The notes below the pieces were generated by a model, which saw nothing but the letters and a program-made list of their open reading frames with translations, made no database searches and was not told where the DNA came from. The position numbers were made by a program, and so were the translations under genes. Below, one piece after another: positions 54,801-64,000 of a stretch of 64,000 nucleotides of DNA. The stretch is from Cercis canadensis (taxonomy: Eukaryota > Streptophyta > Magnoliopsida > Fabales > Fabaceae), in the NCBI GenBank assembly GCA_003255065.1, contig QAOA01002999.1, forward strand, positions 252,970 to 316,969, in the 5' to 3' direction. Position 1 is the first letter of the stretch. Every line of letters begins with the position of its first letter.

Positions 54801-57800
54801 TCTGCCATAACTGGGGAACATTTATTCTTCTTACATGGATGCCAACATACTATAACCAAGTAAGTTTTTCTATGTATTGTAGTGTACTCCCATGTACCAT
54901 GTCATGGTAGCAATAGTTTTTTGTTATGTGGGTGTGTCCAGAATTTGCTAGATCAATAGGTATCCATACCTGTGTGCAAGGAAACTACATGAAAGAATCA
55001 CAAATCACAAATACCTTAGCTTCAGGTGCTAGGTCTATTAGAAAACTGATGGAGTAGTGGGAAATAAGGTCAGTGTCATATTGTTGCTAAAGTAGAAAAT
55101 TAGACAAAATATAAAGAGAAATGGGGAGAGAGAGGAAGGGCTCATGTGTGCCATTTGCTACTTCTTATTAGGCACTTTGTAGAAAATTAGTGTTTTTGGG
55201 TTAGTTAGTGATTACTTTTTGAGTTAATTAGTGATCAATCACATCATGTGCGTGGCACGTGATGTTTTCTGTCCATTTCTAGACGGCTGTCTGGAGATTG
55301 GGGGTTTTCTACATATTTTAATAGTTCAAAGGGGTTTCTTGTAACTAATTTTAGTTTAGGGGGTAAACCACAAATGACCCTAAGTTGAAGGGGGTAAATT
55401 GGACTTTTCCCAAATTCTTTTTTCTTTTCAGGAATTTTTCTTGTGAGTCAAGGTAAAATACAAACTGCATATTTGAATTTCTTCCACTTCTTCTCCACTC
55501 TTCTTTTTATTTTCTTTGCTCATTCTCATTTTGGTTCAGCTTAGCCATTATAGCTGAATAACTGTAAAATCTGTTGCCTAAAGAAAGCTTAATTCGTTGT
55601 TTTCTCACATTTGATGCTGAACACATCAACTCTTGCATGGTCCTCGCCAATGTTCATTATTCTAGTATATGAAAATCTTATCAAGTTTCTCATTTCTATC
55701 AATATTGAAGCTTATAGAGTTCAGCTTGCTATGTTAAAACCTTGATACCTAATTTTTCATAGTTGTCTTGTTGAAAACTTCAAAAAGAAACACCATTGTT
55801 TGAAGTTAATGAGGAGTTGATTGCTCAATATCGTAGGTCCTGAAGTTCAATCTAACGGAATCTGGGCTATTTTGTGTTTTGCCCTGGTTTACCATGGCGG
55901 TTTCTGCAAATGTTGGTGGCTGGATTGCAGACAGTCTTGTGAGCAAGGGCATGTCTGTGACAAGGGTTCGCAAGGTATCTCTTTCTTCACAATTTAATTA
56001 CCTATTTATTCCCCTTGAAAAAAAAAAAAAATCTACAAAGAAACAAATTTCTATTGTTTGGATCATATTTGTGTATGCATAATACATATATTATACATAT
56101 AACATATGCATAGCATGTTCATGGACACAGAACTTTTATGCTAATGTTCTCTTGATAAAGTTGTCAACCTCCATGTCCTTTCAAAAATAAGAGTAAGTTG
56201 GTGGTATTTCAAACTATTTAACTGGCTACTCATTATGTAGCTTACTTTTAATATATATGAAAAAAGATTTCTATTTAGAGTAAAATACCTTTTTTGTTCG
56301 TGAATTATTTCTCAAATGTCACTTTTCCTTGATTTATTTTTGGTGTCATTTTAATCCTCAAATAATCACATTGCTTGCCAAATTAGTCTTTGGTAGCACC
56401 AAAAATAATCACTTAAAGGACTGATTTGGTGGGCAGAGTGATTATTTGAGGACTAAAGTAACACAAAAAATAATTCAGGGACGAAAAATGATCATCTACT
56501 AAGAATTACAAAGCTAGCTTCAAATATGATCTACAATACTTAGAGACACATACTCTGCCCTCTCCCTGTCCCAGAATTTTTGCAGCTTAGTGCTTTCACT
56601 TGCTGTTTGCTTTAGCTTTTTCATTCTAATCAGCACTCTCACAGAAAATTTCTATATTTTCTCCGCAGATAATGCAAACAATTGGGTTTCTTGGCCCTGC
56701 TTTCTTCTTAACTCAATTAAGCCATGTTAATTCTCCTACAATGGCTGTTCTATGCATGACATGCAGTCAGGTTTGTTTCTTATTCTGTATTTAAATTTAA
56801 ACATAGTTTTCTATTCTGATATGGGAAGGTGAAACATTTCCTGCTATGGATAAGCATGCCTCATTTAATGTCAGTTTACTAGTTTAGAATGAATAAGTGA
56901 GTAAAAATAATTTGACAGCAATTCAAAGTTACAAGTTCCACACAAGAGACCCTAAGTAATTCTTCTATTAAAGTCTGAGTATACTTTATATTTATTTCCT
57001 GTTCTTAATAATTAATCTAAAACAAAGTAGAAAGCATTGGTTAATCCTTTGATCTTCCTCTGTCCTAACTTGGTTCAAATTCTTCATTAATAGGGAACTG
57101 ATGCATTCTCACAATCTGGACTATATTCGAATCATCAAGATATTGCCCCTCGATACTCTGTAAGTTGAGACATGCTAGTTTTTCATTATATGTTTTTACA
57201 TAAACAAGAAAACATGAATTCTGTATTAATGTACTTACTGTCTCCACAGGGAATATTGCTTGGTCTATCTAACACTGCTGGGGTACTAGCTGGTGTTCTT
57301 GGGACAGCAGCAACAGGTTACATCCTACAACATGGTAAGTACTTGTCCTCATACTTTCTAAGCTACTTAGCATTATCAATCTAACAGGCTGGGCTGAAAA
57401 AACTCAAATATAATCAGGTCTAATTTTCGAGGCACGAGCCCAATCCTATATATAAATGGGCCAGTCTGAAAAAAGCCCAATTTTGAACGGGCCCAAAAAA
57501 TAAGCCCTATCTTGATCGAATTTTAAACAGGCTGTGCCTAAAATTGACAATGCATGCTGCAATATAGCGTACAATCTTTTGGTTTTGATACTTTGATACA
57601 TACTATTATACTGTATCTAGAATTACTTGTACTGATACTGTATATCCATTCTATTTTCCATAATTCTGTGTCTCCTTTACTTTTTCTTAGTGTGAAGGTG
57701 AGAATTGAACTTAGGTTTGACTAAGTTTGGCTTGTTTGGTTTTCCTATGAGAAGATTTCTTGCATCTAAAGTTCTAAACCACTTTTGTTGTCTTAATGCT

Positions 57801-57975
57801 TTGATGTAAATGTGATATTTGGGACATGAATCTGACATTGATACTGCATTATTGGTATCCTCTTCAACTACTGTCAGGTTCGTGGGACGATGTTTTCAAG
57901 GTTTCAGTTGGGCTCTACTTGGTTGGAACTGTGGTGTGGAACCTTTTTTCAACTGGTGAAAAGATCTTGGAATAA
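51848..57975 (+). CDS. PHT4;1: Plastid phosphate/anion transporter, PHT4;1-like
   Basis: Ten exons: 51848-52219, 53131-53238, 53345-53500, 54253-54468, 54650-54859, 55837-55974, 56669-56770, 57094-57159, 57250-57334, 57878-57975. All have GT..AG borders and join in frame to 516 aa (the Arabidopsis protein is ~512 from memory). Residues 1 to ~65 are Ser/Thr/Arg-rich with few acids, a chloroplast transit peptide. The rest is a major-facilitator (SLC17-type) protein: [88 protein letters not shown] and [10 protein letters not shown] at the end. PHT4;1 (ANTR1) is a thylakoid Na-dependent phosphate transporter. An in-frame ATG at 51827 would add seven residues; MSTKALL at 51848 fits the family better. 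Introns 1, 3 and 6 carry MITEs; intron 9 has decayed repeat text (GAACGGGCCC). Confidence 0.95.
52655..53035. repeat. MITE-like inverted repeat in PHT4;1 intron 1
   Basis: Left GAAATTTTGATCCCTCTAG...AATTTGATCC and right TAGGGGCTAAATTAAATC are the weakly inverted ends. In the middle, ATGATGATGTGACGATGGCA sits between copies of GATGTGGCATC/GATGCCACATC. Old and imperfect. Confidence 0.55.
53496..53735 (+). repeat. Tandem duplication including the exon 3 splice donor
   Basis: GGTGAGGTGGGTTCTTCTAATC and the following ~100 bp occur at 53495 and again at 53621 (period 126 bp, a dozen mismatches or so). The first copy contains the end of exon 3 (GGTGAG|GTGGGT); the second is a full decoy donor inside intron 3. 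Confidence 0.88.
53545..54033. repeat. MITE-like element in PHT4;1 intron 3
   Basis: The ends AGCAAGCACAGACAC and (inverted) ATGAAGCACAGAACA enclose ACACGG/GTGTCTGTGTCC-rich text of the same vocabulary as 41325-42070. The left end is doubled by the 126-bp duplication. Confidence 0.55.
56275..56505. repeat. Inverted-repeat MITE in PHT4;1 intron 6
   Basis: GTTCGTGAATTATTTCTC and ATCACTTAAAGGAC-type arms: TTCATTTTAATCCTCAAATAATCAC-like text (about 56350) faces GTGATTATTTGAGGACTAAAG (56438), and the outer ends GTGAATTATTT face AAATAATTCAGG. About 230 bp. Confidence 0.75.
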
Positions 57976-58130
57976 CTCTTGAGATGCTTGTCACATAGCA
58001 TGTGTAGATAATTCTTGAATTCCCACAGGAGAGAGGTTATGGCTGTGAGAAGGAAAGGAGGTTTAATTAGGCAGCAGCAGAAACCCTTTTTACTGAGCCT
58101 TTAGTGCCTCACAAATTGGTAAATTTTACA

Positions 58131-58136
58131 AATAAA
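58131..58136 (+). promoter_or_regulatory. Candidate poly(A) signal of PHT4;1
   Basis: AATAAA lies 156 bp after the stop codon at 57973-57975, a plausible 3' UTR length. Confidence 0.45.
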
Positions 58137-59184
58137 GCATTGAGGGTGGGTTAGAGGAATGAAAGGTATCTTGTTCTTTCAAGATAAATAAGCATCATTA
58201 TTTAAACCCTGGTAAAAAAAAAAAAAGCATTGAGGGTGGGAAATGCCTACTGTCTTCTCTTTCTGTTATTTTCCCTTTTTTGTGGGGAGATTATATATTA
58301 GATGCTTGATTTAACATCACACATGTAAATATAATATTCAATGCTAACACATTAATTTTGTGACAATGTAGCAAAGTAGTATTATACATCAAGCTTTTGT
58401 CTTGTCTTTTTAAGTAGGTAATTTTGTCTTGTCTTGTCTTAATTTCCTATCTACCCCTTTTGCTTGCATCCTTTGGTCAAATAAGTAGGTAATATTAGTC
58501 TTGACTGAATTTCATAATAATCTAGCTATTGGATGCTACTTTTTCTTTCTTTCTTTTTTGATAATTATGCACCAACTTGTATCCAGGACAAACCAATTTA
58601 TGGACTTTTACCATGTACTAATTATGTCTCAATTTTTATTTCTAATTTTGGGGGAGGAAGAAAGGGGCAGAAGACTTAAAATAGAGAACTAGATTTAACT
58701 GGTTACGGTGGCAAAATCACCACAGCCACAAGCAATTCTGCAATTATAATGTAGAATCAAGGAATAGCCTGCCACTAATTCTGGAATAAATTCAGTTGTT
58801 GATCATGATAGGGCTTTCTATATTATATATATATGTATATTTCCACTGGCACTCAATATGTGCTAAAATTGTTTTTTATAAAATGTAAAAATGATATAAT
58901 ATAAAAAAAATGCTAAAAATCATATTCAAAAAAATTTTAAAAAATTATTTTTGGCACATTTTCTTATATCATATTATTCTTGTATTTATAAAGAATTATT
59001 TGTTTTGGTACATATTGAATGATTTAGTTTTTCAAAATTTTTCTAATAATACTAAAATCATTGGATGAGCCTTACTCAAACCCACTCCACTAAATAGGGG
59101 ATAGCACTACCCCAAAATATGCACACACTCGATCCTCTTGGTATCTAAATAACAAAAACAATATTGTTTTATAAAGAAATTATG
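58137..59184. other. Intergenic, no gene seen
   Basis: AT-rich. The 28-bp phrase around AAAGCATTGAGGGTGGG occurs at 58134 and 58225, a small local duplication in the downstream flank. Confidence 0.5.
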
Positions 59185-59768
59185 TAAATAGGGTAGTTTG
59201 AAATTTTTTTATCAATTTGAGGCAATTTTGATTAAATTAATCAGAGGATTGCAGACAAATTGTGTCATCCTATTTTGAAAGTAGCATGTTTGGTTGAGTC
59301 CCACTACATTGAAATAGCAAGACCCACCATCCTTTCGCAAGAGCATTTTCGAGAAGGTCCCGTTACTTTGTAAATAGCAGGACTCCAAGTAACACACTAC
59401 AACAAAGTAGTAGATTCAATTTGAAATAATGGGAATATTTGAAAAAAGAGAGAGTCCCGCTATTTTGAAAACAATTGGACTCCTTGAATCACACTAAATC
59501 GAAGTAAAGGAACTCCTAGCAGAGTGGCGGGACTAAATGGAACCCGCTATTATTAAAGTGGCGGGACACCTTTGTCTTTTTGTTGTTGGTATGCGTGTTA
59601 ACAAACTTGACATGATGTCGAGTCCCGTTATTTCAATGTATTGGGACTTAACCAAAACCGTTATTTTCTTTGTAGCGTGTCTTTCTTTGTCTGCATACAA
59701 ATGATTAATTTAATCAAAATTGTCCTATTTCGTTAATAAGTTTCTAAACTACCTCATTTTTGTAAATA
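59185..59768. repeat. Foldback repeat with GTCCCGCTATTT motifs, ~580 bp
   Basis: The left arm (TAGGGTAGTTTGAAA, GGCAATTTTGATTAAATTAATC, GCAGACAAA) is inverted in the right arm (TTTGTCTGCATACAAATG, ATTAATTTAATCAAAATTGTCC, TTTCTAAACTACCTCATTT). Between them, versions of AGTCCCGCTATTT (or its inverse) occur at least six times. No coding sequence. Confidence 0.82.
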
Positions 59769-60251
59769 TTTTGTCAAAGTGTATTTTTTAAGTCAATTTG
59801 CATGCACAAAGGCTTTCTTTTAAAAATAAAAATAAAAATGTTTCCTTAAAAGGTGGATTGCAGTGCATACAATTTTTCTTTTTATAATCAAGTGTATATA
59901 AAATACATTTATTTTTATTTGTAGATAGAAATGCTTTTTTGGGATTTTGGAAATAGTAAAAATTAGACACCAAATCTCTATTGTAACAAATATAAGGGTC
60001 AATAGAATTCTAAAATACACACACAAAGATCATCAAAAACCATTTAAAAATAAAATATAAAAATCAAACCAAAATTACTTCTGCCTCCCCTGTACGCCAG
60101 AATTTATCTTCCCTTGACAATTTGATAGAAAATCATGTCATCATCAGGAGAAACCAAGGTTTCAACAGATCCTCAGAAAAGTCAAGCTTCTTTCATATTA
60201 CCTTCATCTTCTTTGTAGTTTTCTTTAGCAATGGAACCTCCCATATACCAA
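59769..60251. other. Intergenic, no gene seen
   Basis: AT-rich; short ORFs without recognisable domains. Confidence 0.5.
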
Positions 60252-60360
60252 CACTACAAGAAAATGGAACAACTTCAACAGCTTATTTTTTACGGCCAAT
60301 AATAACTGCTGAAAAAGACTGCAAATACAACGCTTCTTAATAGCCGTCAAAAAAAGAAGA
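60252..60360 (+). mobile_element. CACTA (En/Spm-type) terminus
   Basis: CACTACAAGAAAATGG is the classic plant CACTA end. The following text (AACAGCTTATTTTTTACGGC, TGCTGAAAAAGACTGC, AATAGCCGTC) looks like subterminal repeats. The matching other end (CTTGTAGTG) was not found up to 64000, so only one end is called; extent is a guess. Confidence 0.55.
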
Positions 60361-60658
60361 TGCAACAAATAATTTTATTTTTAGAGAAATCACAATCGGG
60401 CTTTTGGGCGTCTAAGCTTGGTGCTAAAAAAAGTCCTAAATTGTCCCATTTTCGACAATTCCGTAAAAAATACACACACTTCTCTTTATTTCTTTTTATA
60501 TTACTGTCGAAATATCACTCAAAAATTGTTATGAAACTCTTCCATTTATAGAGTAAGTATTTTCAATTGTTACTAAATTAATCAAGAGTTCATCTTTATT
60601 TCTGTGCCTAATGCATAAATTTTGCTGGTTCATATATATACTCTTTCTTTTATATATA

Positions 60659-61285
60659 TGTGATGTGAATCAGCTTGCTACATGCCCTAGCCCTAGGAGT
60701 GTTCATGATCCCTTGCTTGAAGTTGGATGCCCGATGACTAGAAGCAGAGCTAAGCGAGTGAGAGAGGCGCTGTTGAGCCTAGTCCAAGACTGTGCAGACC
60801 AAGGAAAGAGCAGTTGGGCTAAGTTTAGAGTTGAGATGGATCACTTATCTGTCTCTTGTAGAAGGTGCACATGGGCCAGCTTGGAGCCCAAGTTTGGAGC
60901 AGGCCGAAAATTATGTTTAATTTAATTAGTTTTAATTAGTTTTATTTTTCGGTTTTTATGTTTATGGGCCAAAATGGGTATTAGGGTTTTATTAACATTC
61001 TTAGAGGATCCATCATAGCTTGTAGCCTCCTAGCCGAATTATCTATATAAGAAATTTGTGTATGCTTTTGCAAAACAGTTTTGAGATTAATATTATTTCG
61101 TTTTTGAATTATTGGGTTTCTCTAGATTGAGAGCTTTCCTGTTGTTCTTGGGCAAAAAACTTGAACTTGAATTTACCAAGGATTCTTCATTGTTAAGGGT
61201 TCACCCTATTGTGATAACCAAGGTCATCCCACAGTTTGGTATCTAGGCACTCCGTTTCGATCCTTCAGATGACAAGAACGCATCA
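60659..61285 (+). repeat. 5' LTR of a Ty3/gypsy element
   Basis: It begins about TGTGATGTGAATCAGC and ends AACGCATCA, two bases before the PBS. A TATA-like CTATATAAG lies at about 61042. The left boundary is inferred from the TG start because the partner LTR is outside the window. The ORF at 60611-60925 lies across it and is not a gene. Confidence 0.65.
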
Positions 61286-61287
61286 TT

Positions 61288-61299
61288 TGGTATCAGAGC
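61288..61299 (+). other. Primer-binding site of the right-edge gypsy element
   Basis: TGGTATCAGAGC matches the complement of initiator tRNA-Met and sets the start of the internal region. Confidence 0.85.
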
Positions 61300-62232
61300 T
61301 TTGGCTCCTTGGAGTTACAATTGGTATTCCTAAAACCCCCTATTATATTTTTATTTTATCTATCTTATTTGTTTGAGTCAATCATCTTCTACCCCCTTTC
61401 TATTGAGTCAGTTTTGTCTTTTATTTTTCCTATCAATTTCATTCTTCGTTGTGTTCTTTAAGTTTCTGGTCAAGTTATCCCTATTATTTTTGTTCGGATC
61501 ATTGTTTGGTCGTTTTTCTTGTTTGTGTTTAATAGTCCACGTCCTAGGTTAAAATTGCCTAAAGGCAGCGGCTGTTTGGGTTGCAATAGCAAATCCTAGT
61601 TGTTAGTAGAGTCTTAGTCAATTTTTTTTTTTTTAAAAAAAAAAACAAAGAGAGACAGATTCTGCAAAACAAATGAATCAAAAAAAAAAATAAAATTAGC
61701 AAGATCTGTTCTTGCGAAAAGAAAATCAAAACGGACTATTTGGACTCACTTACTTGAAAAGGCCATAACTTTCAGCTCGTTTGGAGTTATGAAACCTATG
61801 ACTTGGCGTTTCAAAGCTCATTCAGAGGCCTTCAAAGTGACAATTGAGTTTGCCCAGTTGACACCATTTTCGGGCTCAAAATCCTTCAAAAACATCTGTT
61901 TCGGGCTATTTTCTGTAATCTGTTAATTTTCTTTCAATTTGTTGCTGTTTTCTAGATTCCTTTGTTCTTTTCTTGTCTAAACCAACACCCTTGTTCATTA
62001 TTTATATTCAAAAGTCTTGGTCTTTTTTTTTTTTTTATTTCTTTTTTCTTCTTGGAGTTCTTGTTTTGCTTCCTTGTCATTTTTTTTTTTCTTGATAGGT
62101 TCTTGGCAAGTTCTTGTTTAAGGGCTTCTAAGGAAATTTGAGTGGAAAAAGGCAAGAGTGGTGAGCGCATTATCTGGAAAAATCTAATTAAGTGTAAACA
62201 CGAGCGAAACACGTGAGGTGAGTGTGTGCAAC
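61300..62232 (+). other. Untranslated leader of the gypsy element
   Basis: T-rich and A-rich runs (61621-61700, 62020-62095), no open frame. The position between PBS and gag explains it. Confidence 0.65.
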
Positions 62233-64000
62233 ATGGAACAGGAAGAACCATTCACCAAAAGTCATATGGATGCATATATGAACGCAATTCAGGACCAAAT
62301 TGCAGCATTGAGAATAGGCATTGATGACATATTAGAGAGGTTAAAAAACCTAGTTTCACCTAAGACAAAAACTAAAACAACTAGACCATTTCGGTATTCT
62401 GAGGAAGAGGAAGAAGACTATTCTGAGGTTGAAACCGAGACCAGAAGAGAGAGGAGGACAGCCCCTCTTCGTGATAATAACCTGGGGAGTATAAAAATGA
62501 GAATTCCTACCTTCCAAGGTAAAAGTGATCCTGAACTTTATCTAGATTGAGAGAGGAATGTGAAACATGTTTTTGAGTGCTATGAATACTCTGAAGAAAA
62601 GAAAGTGAAGCTGGCAGTAGTTGAATTAACTGATTATACTAGTATTTTGTAGGATCAGCTAGTGATTAATAGGCATAGAGATGGTGAGAGACCTATTCAA
62701 TCATGGGCTGATATGAGAGCCGTGATGAGGAAACGGTTTGTACCTAGACATTACTATAGATATTGTTTTAAGAAACTGCAAGATTTGAAACAAGGATCTA
62801 TGAGTGTGGCTAAGTACAACAGTAAGATGAAGATAGCCATGATGAGGGCTAGTATTGATGAGAACTGTGAAGGAACCATGACACAGTTTATTAGTGGCTT
62901 GAAGCGAGAGATTGCTGAAGTGGTGGAGATGAGTCACTATGTAGAGATGGAGTACTTGGTGCACAAAGCCGAGCATGTAGAGCGACAGTTGAAGGCTAGA
63001 GCAGCTTCTAGATTCAATATGCCTTCTAGAACTTCAACCTGGAAACCAAATTAGAAGGATAATCCTCACACAGCTCCAAAGCGGAGAGAAGACACAAGAC
63101 CAAGGCCTACGGGTTCTACTCCTATTTCCCAAGGTAAAACAGACTATAACTCTTCTTCTAAGTCATGTGACATCAAATGCTACAAGTGTCAAAGGCGTAG
63201 ACATATATCTTCTAAATGTCCTAATAGAAGGAAAGTTGTTATGCTTGCTACTGGTGAGTATGATAGTGAGGAGGAATCTACTGTTACACCTGGTTGTGTA
63301 AACATGCCACCCTTAGAAGATGATAGTGACGTGGAGGGAATTGATGACTCCCTTCCAGATCAATATTTGATGGTGTCCAGGCGTGTGCTTAATATACAAC
63401 CGAGGGAAGATGACGTCGAAGAGCACTGCGAGCATATCTTTCAAAATTGATGCTTGGTAGGAGATAAGGTATGTAACGTTATTATTGACAATGGATCTTG
63501 TACTAATGTTGCTAGTACCTTGGCAGTAGAGAAGTTAAATTTACCTATTATTCCACACGTCTCGCCTTATAGGCTAAGGTGGTTGAATGATAGATGAGAC
63601 TTATGGGTAAACAAATAGGTTAGAATTGCATTTGCCTTTAGCACTTTTAAAGATGAAGTACTGTGTGATGTGGTGCTTATGCATGCTTGTCACATTTTGT
63701 TGGGGCGACCATGACAGTTTGATAGGCGAGTGAAGTATGACAGATACAACAACACTTACACCGTCTATAAGAATGACAAAGCCACTTTGTTAAAACTTTA
63801 AAACCTGCTCTTGCATATGCAGATAAAGCAAATATTACAAAAGAATATAAAGAGAGAAAAGAAAAAACAGCCAAAGAAAAAAGTAAGGATAAAAAGAGTG
63901 ATAAAAGATAAAAAGTGAGTGCTTTTGCACAAAAGAGTGAGGTAAAGAATGTTCTGTTGTCTAGGCTAACCCTTCTTGTACTTATGTACAAGGATATTTA
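62233..64000 (+). pseudogene. Ty3/gypsy gag-protease, nonsense-broken, runs off edge
   Basis: From ATG 62233 the pieces 62233-62550, 62662-63054 and 63241-63450 share one frame. Gag shows MRIPTFQGKSDPELYLD, the EEKKVKLAVVELTDY block, SWADMRAVMRKRFVPRHYYR and KLQDLKQGSMSVAKYN. A zinc knuckle CYKCQRRRHISSKC lies at about 63179-63221. The protease region reads VIIDNGSCTNVAS, with N where I expect G after the catalytic Asp. Stops at 62548, 62650, 63052, 63448, 63595 and 63712 include positions where the family has Trp (TGG to TGA or TAG). Pol would continue beyond 64000. Confidence 0.9.

Noticed and set aside
60611..60925. ORF of 104 codons as a gene
   Set aside because: Lies across the inferred 5' LTR of the gypsy element.

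Overview
This is nuclear DNA from a eudicot plant. The evidence is AT-rich intergenic space, plant introns with GT..AG borders, Ty1/copia and Ty3/gypsy LTR retrotransposons, many MITEs, tRNA-derived SINEs, a TIR-NBS-LRR locus and a chloroplast-targeted transporter. I cannot name the genus. Isolated Ns, and a 30-N gap flanked by an almost identical duplicated block, show a draft assembly. Everything was read by eye; exon borders were checked by reading-frame arithmetic, and mismatch counts are approximate.

Layout. 1-2075: poly-A, a ~37-bp minisatellite and an antisense fragment of a long gypsy LTR. 2108-3817: an intact three-exon gibberellin 20-oxidase (366 aa). ~4010-10240: the 3' half of a Tat/Ogre-like Ty3/gypsy element with a ~3.4-kb LTR of the same family as the antisense fragment. 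10264-11336: a solo copia-type LTR with a perfect TSD. ~12880-20200: a broken TNL relic split by a 5.3-kb copia element (13761-19101). 21672-25608: a second TNL locus, nearly complete but carrying at least five lesions. 25891-30594: a SINE, a non-autonomous hAT, foldback repeats and two Mutator-like foldback MITEs. 30919-32124: an intronless C2H2 zinc-finger gene. 36129-41283: a second copia element whose gag-pol stays in one frame and is broken only by nonsense codons. 41284-51650: gene-free, with MITEs, a SINE, a 174-bp triple repeat and a strong hairpin. 51848-57975: a ten-exon PHT4;1-like thylakoid/plastid phosphate transporter (516 aa). 58000-60650: intergenic with a foldback element and a CACTA terminus. 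60659-64000: the 5' LTR, PBS and decayed gag/protease of a Ty3/gypsy element running off the right edge.

Functional reading. Three host genes look intact: GA20ox (gibberellin synthesis), the C2H2 protein (function unknown) and PHT4;1. From memory, the Arabidopsis homologues of the last two are neighbours (At2g29650/At2g29660), so 30.9-58 kb looks like an old syntenic pair pushed about 19.7 kb apart by transposons. I found no operon, CRISPR array, or rRNA or functional tRNA gene, and no clear new multi-gene system. The most unusual material is the repeat architecture: the GA20ox gene bracketed by inverted LTR ends, two MULE foldbacks sharing a GGACACGC core, a duplicated splice donor in PHT4;1, and a dimeric 67-bp repeat in the Tat element.
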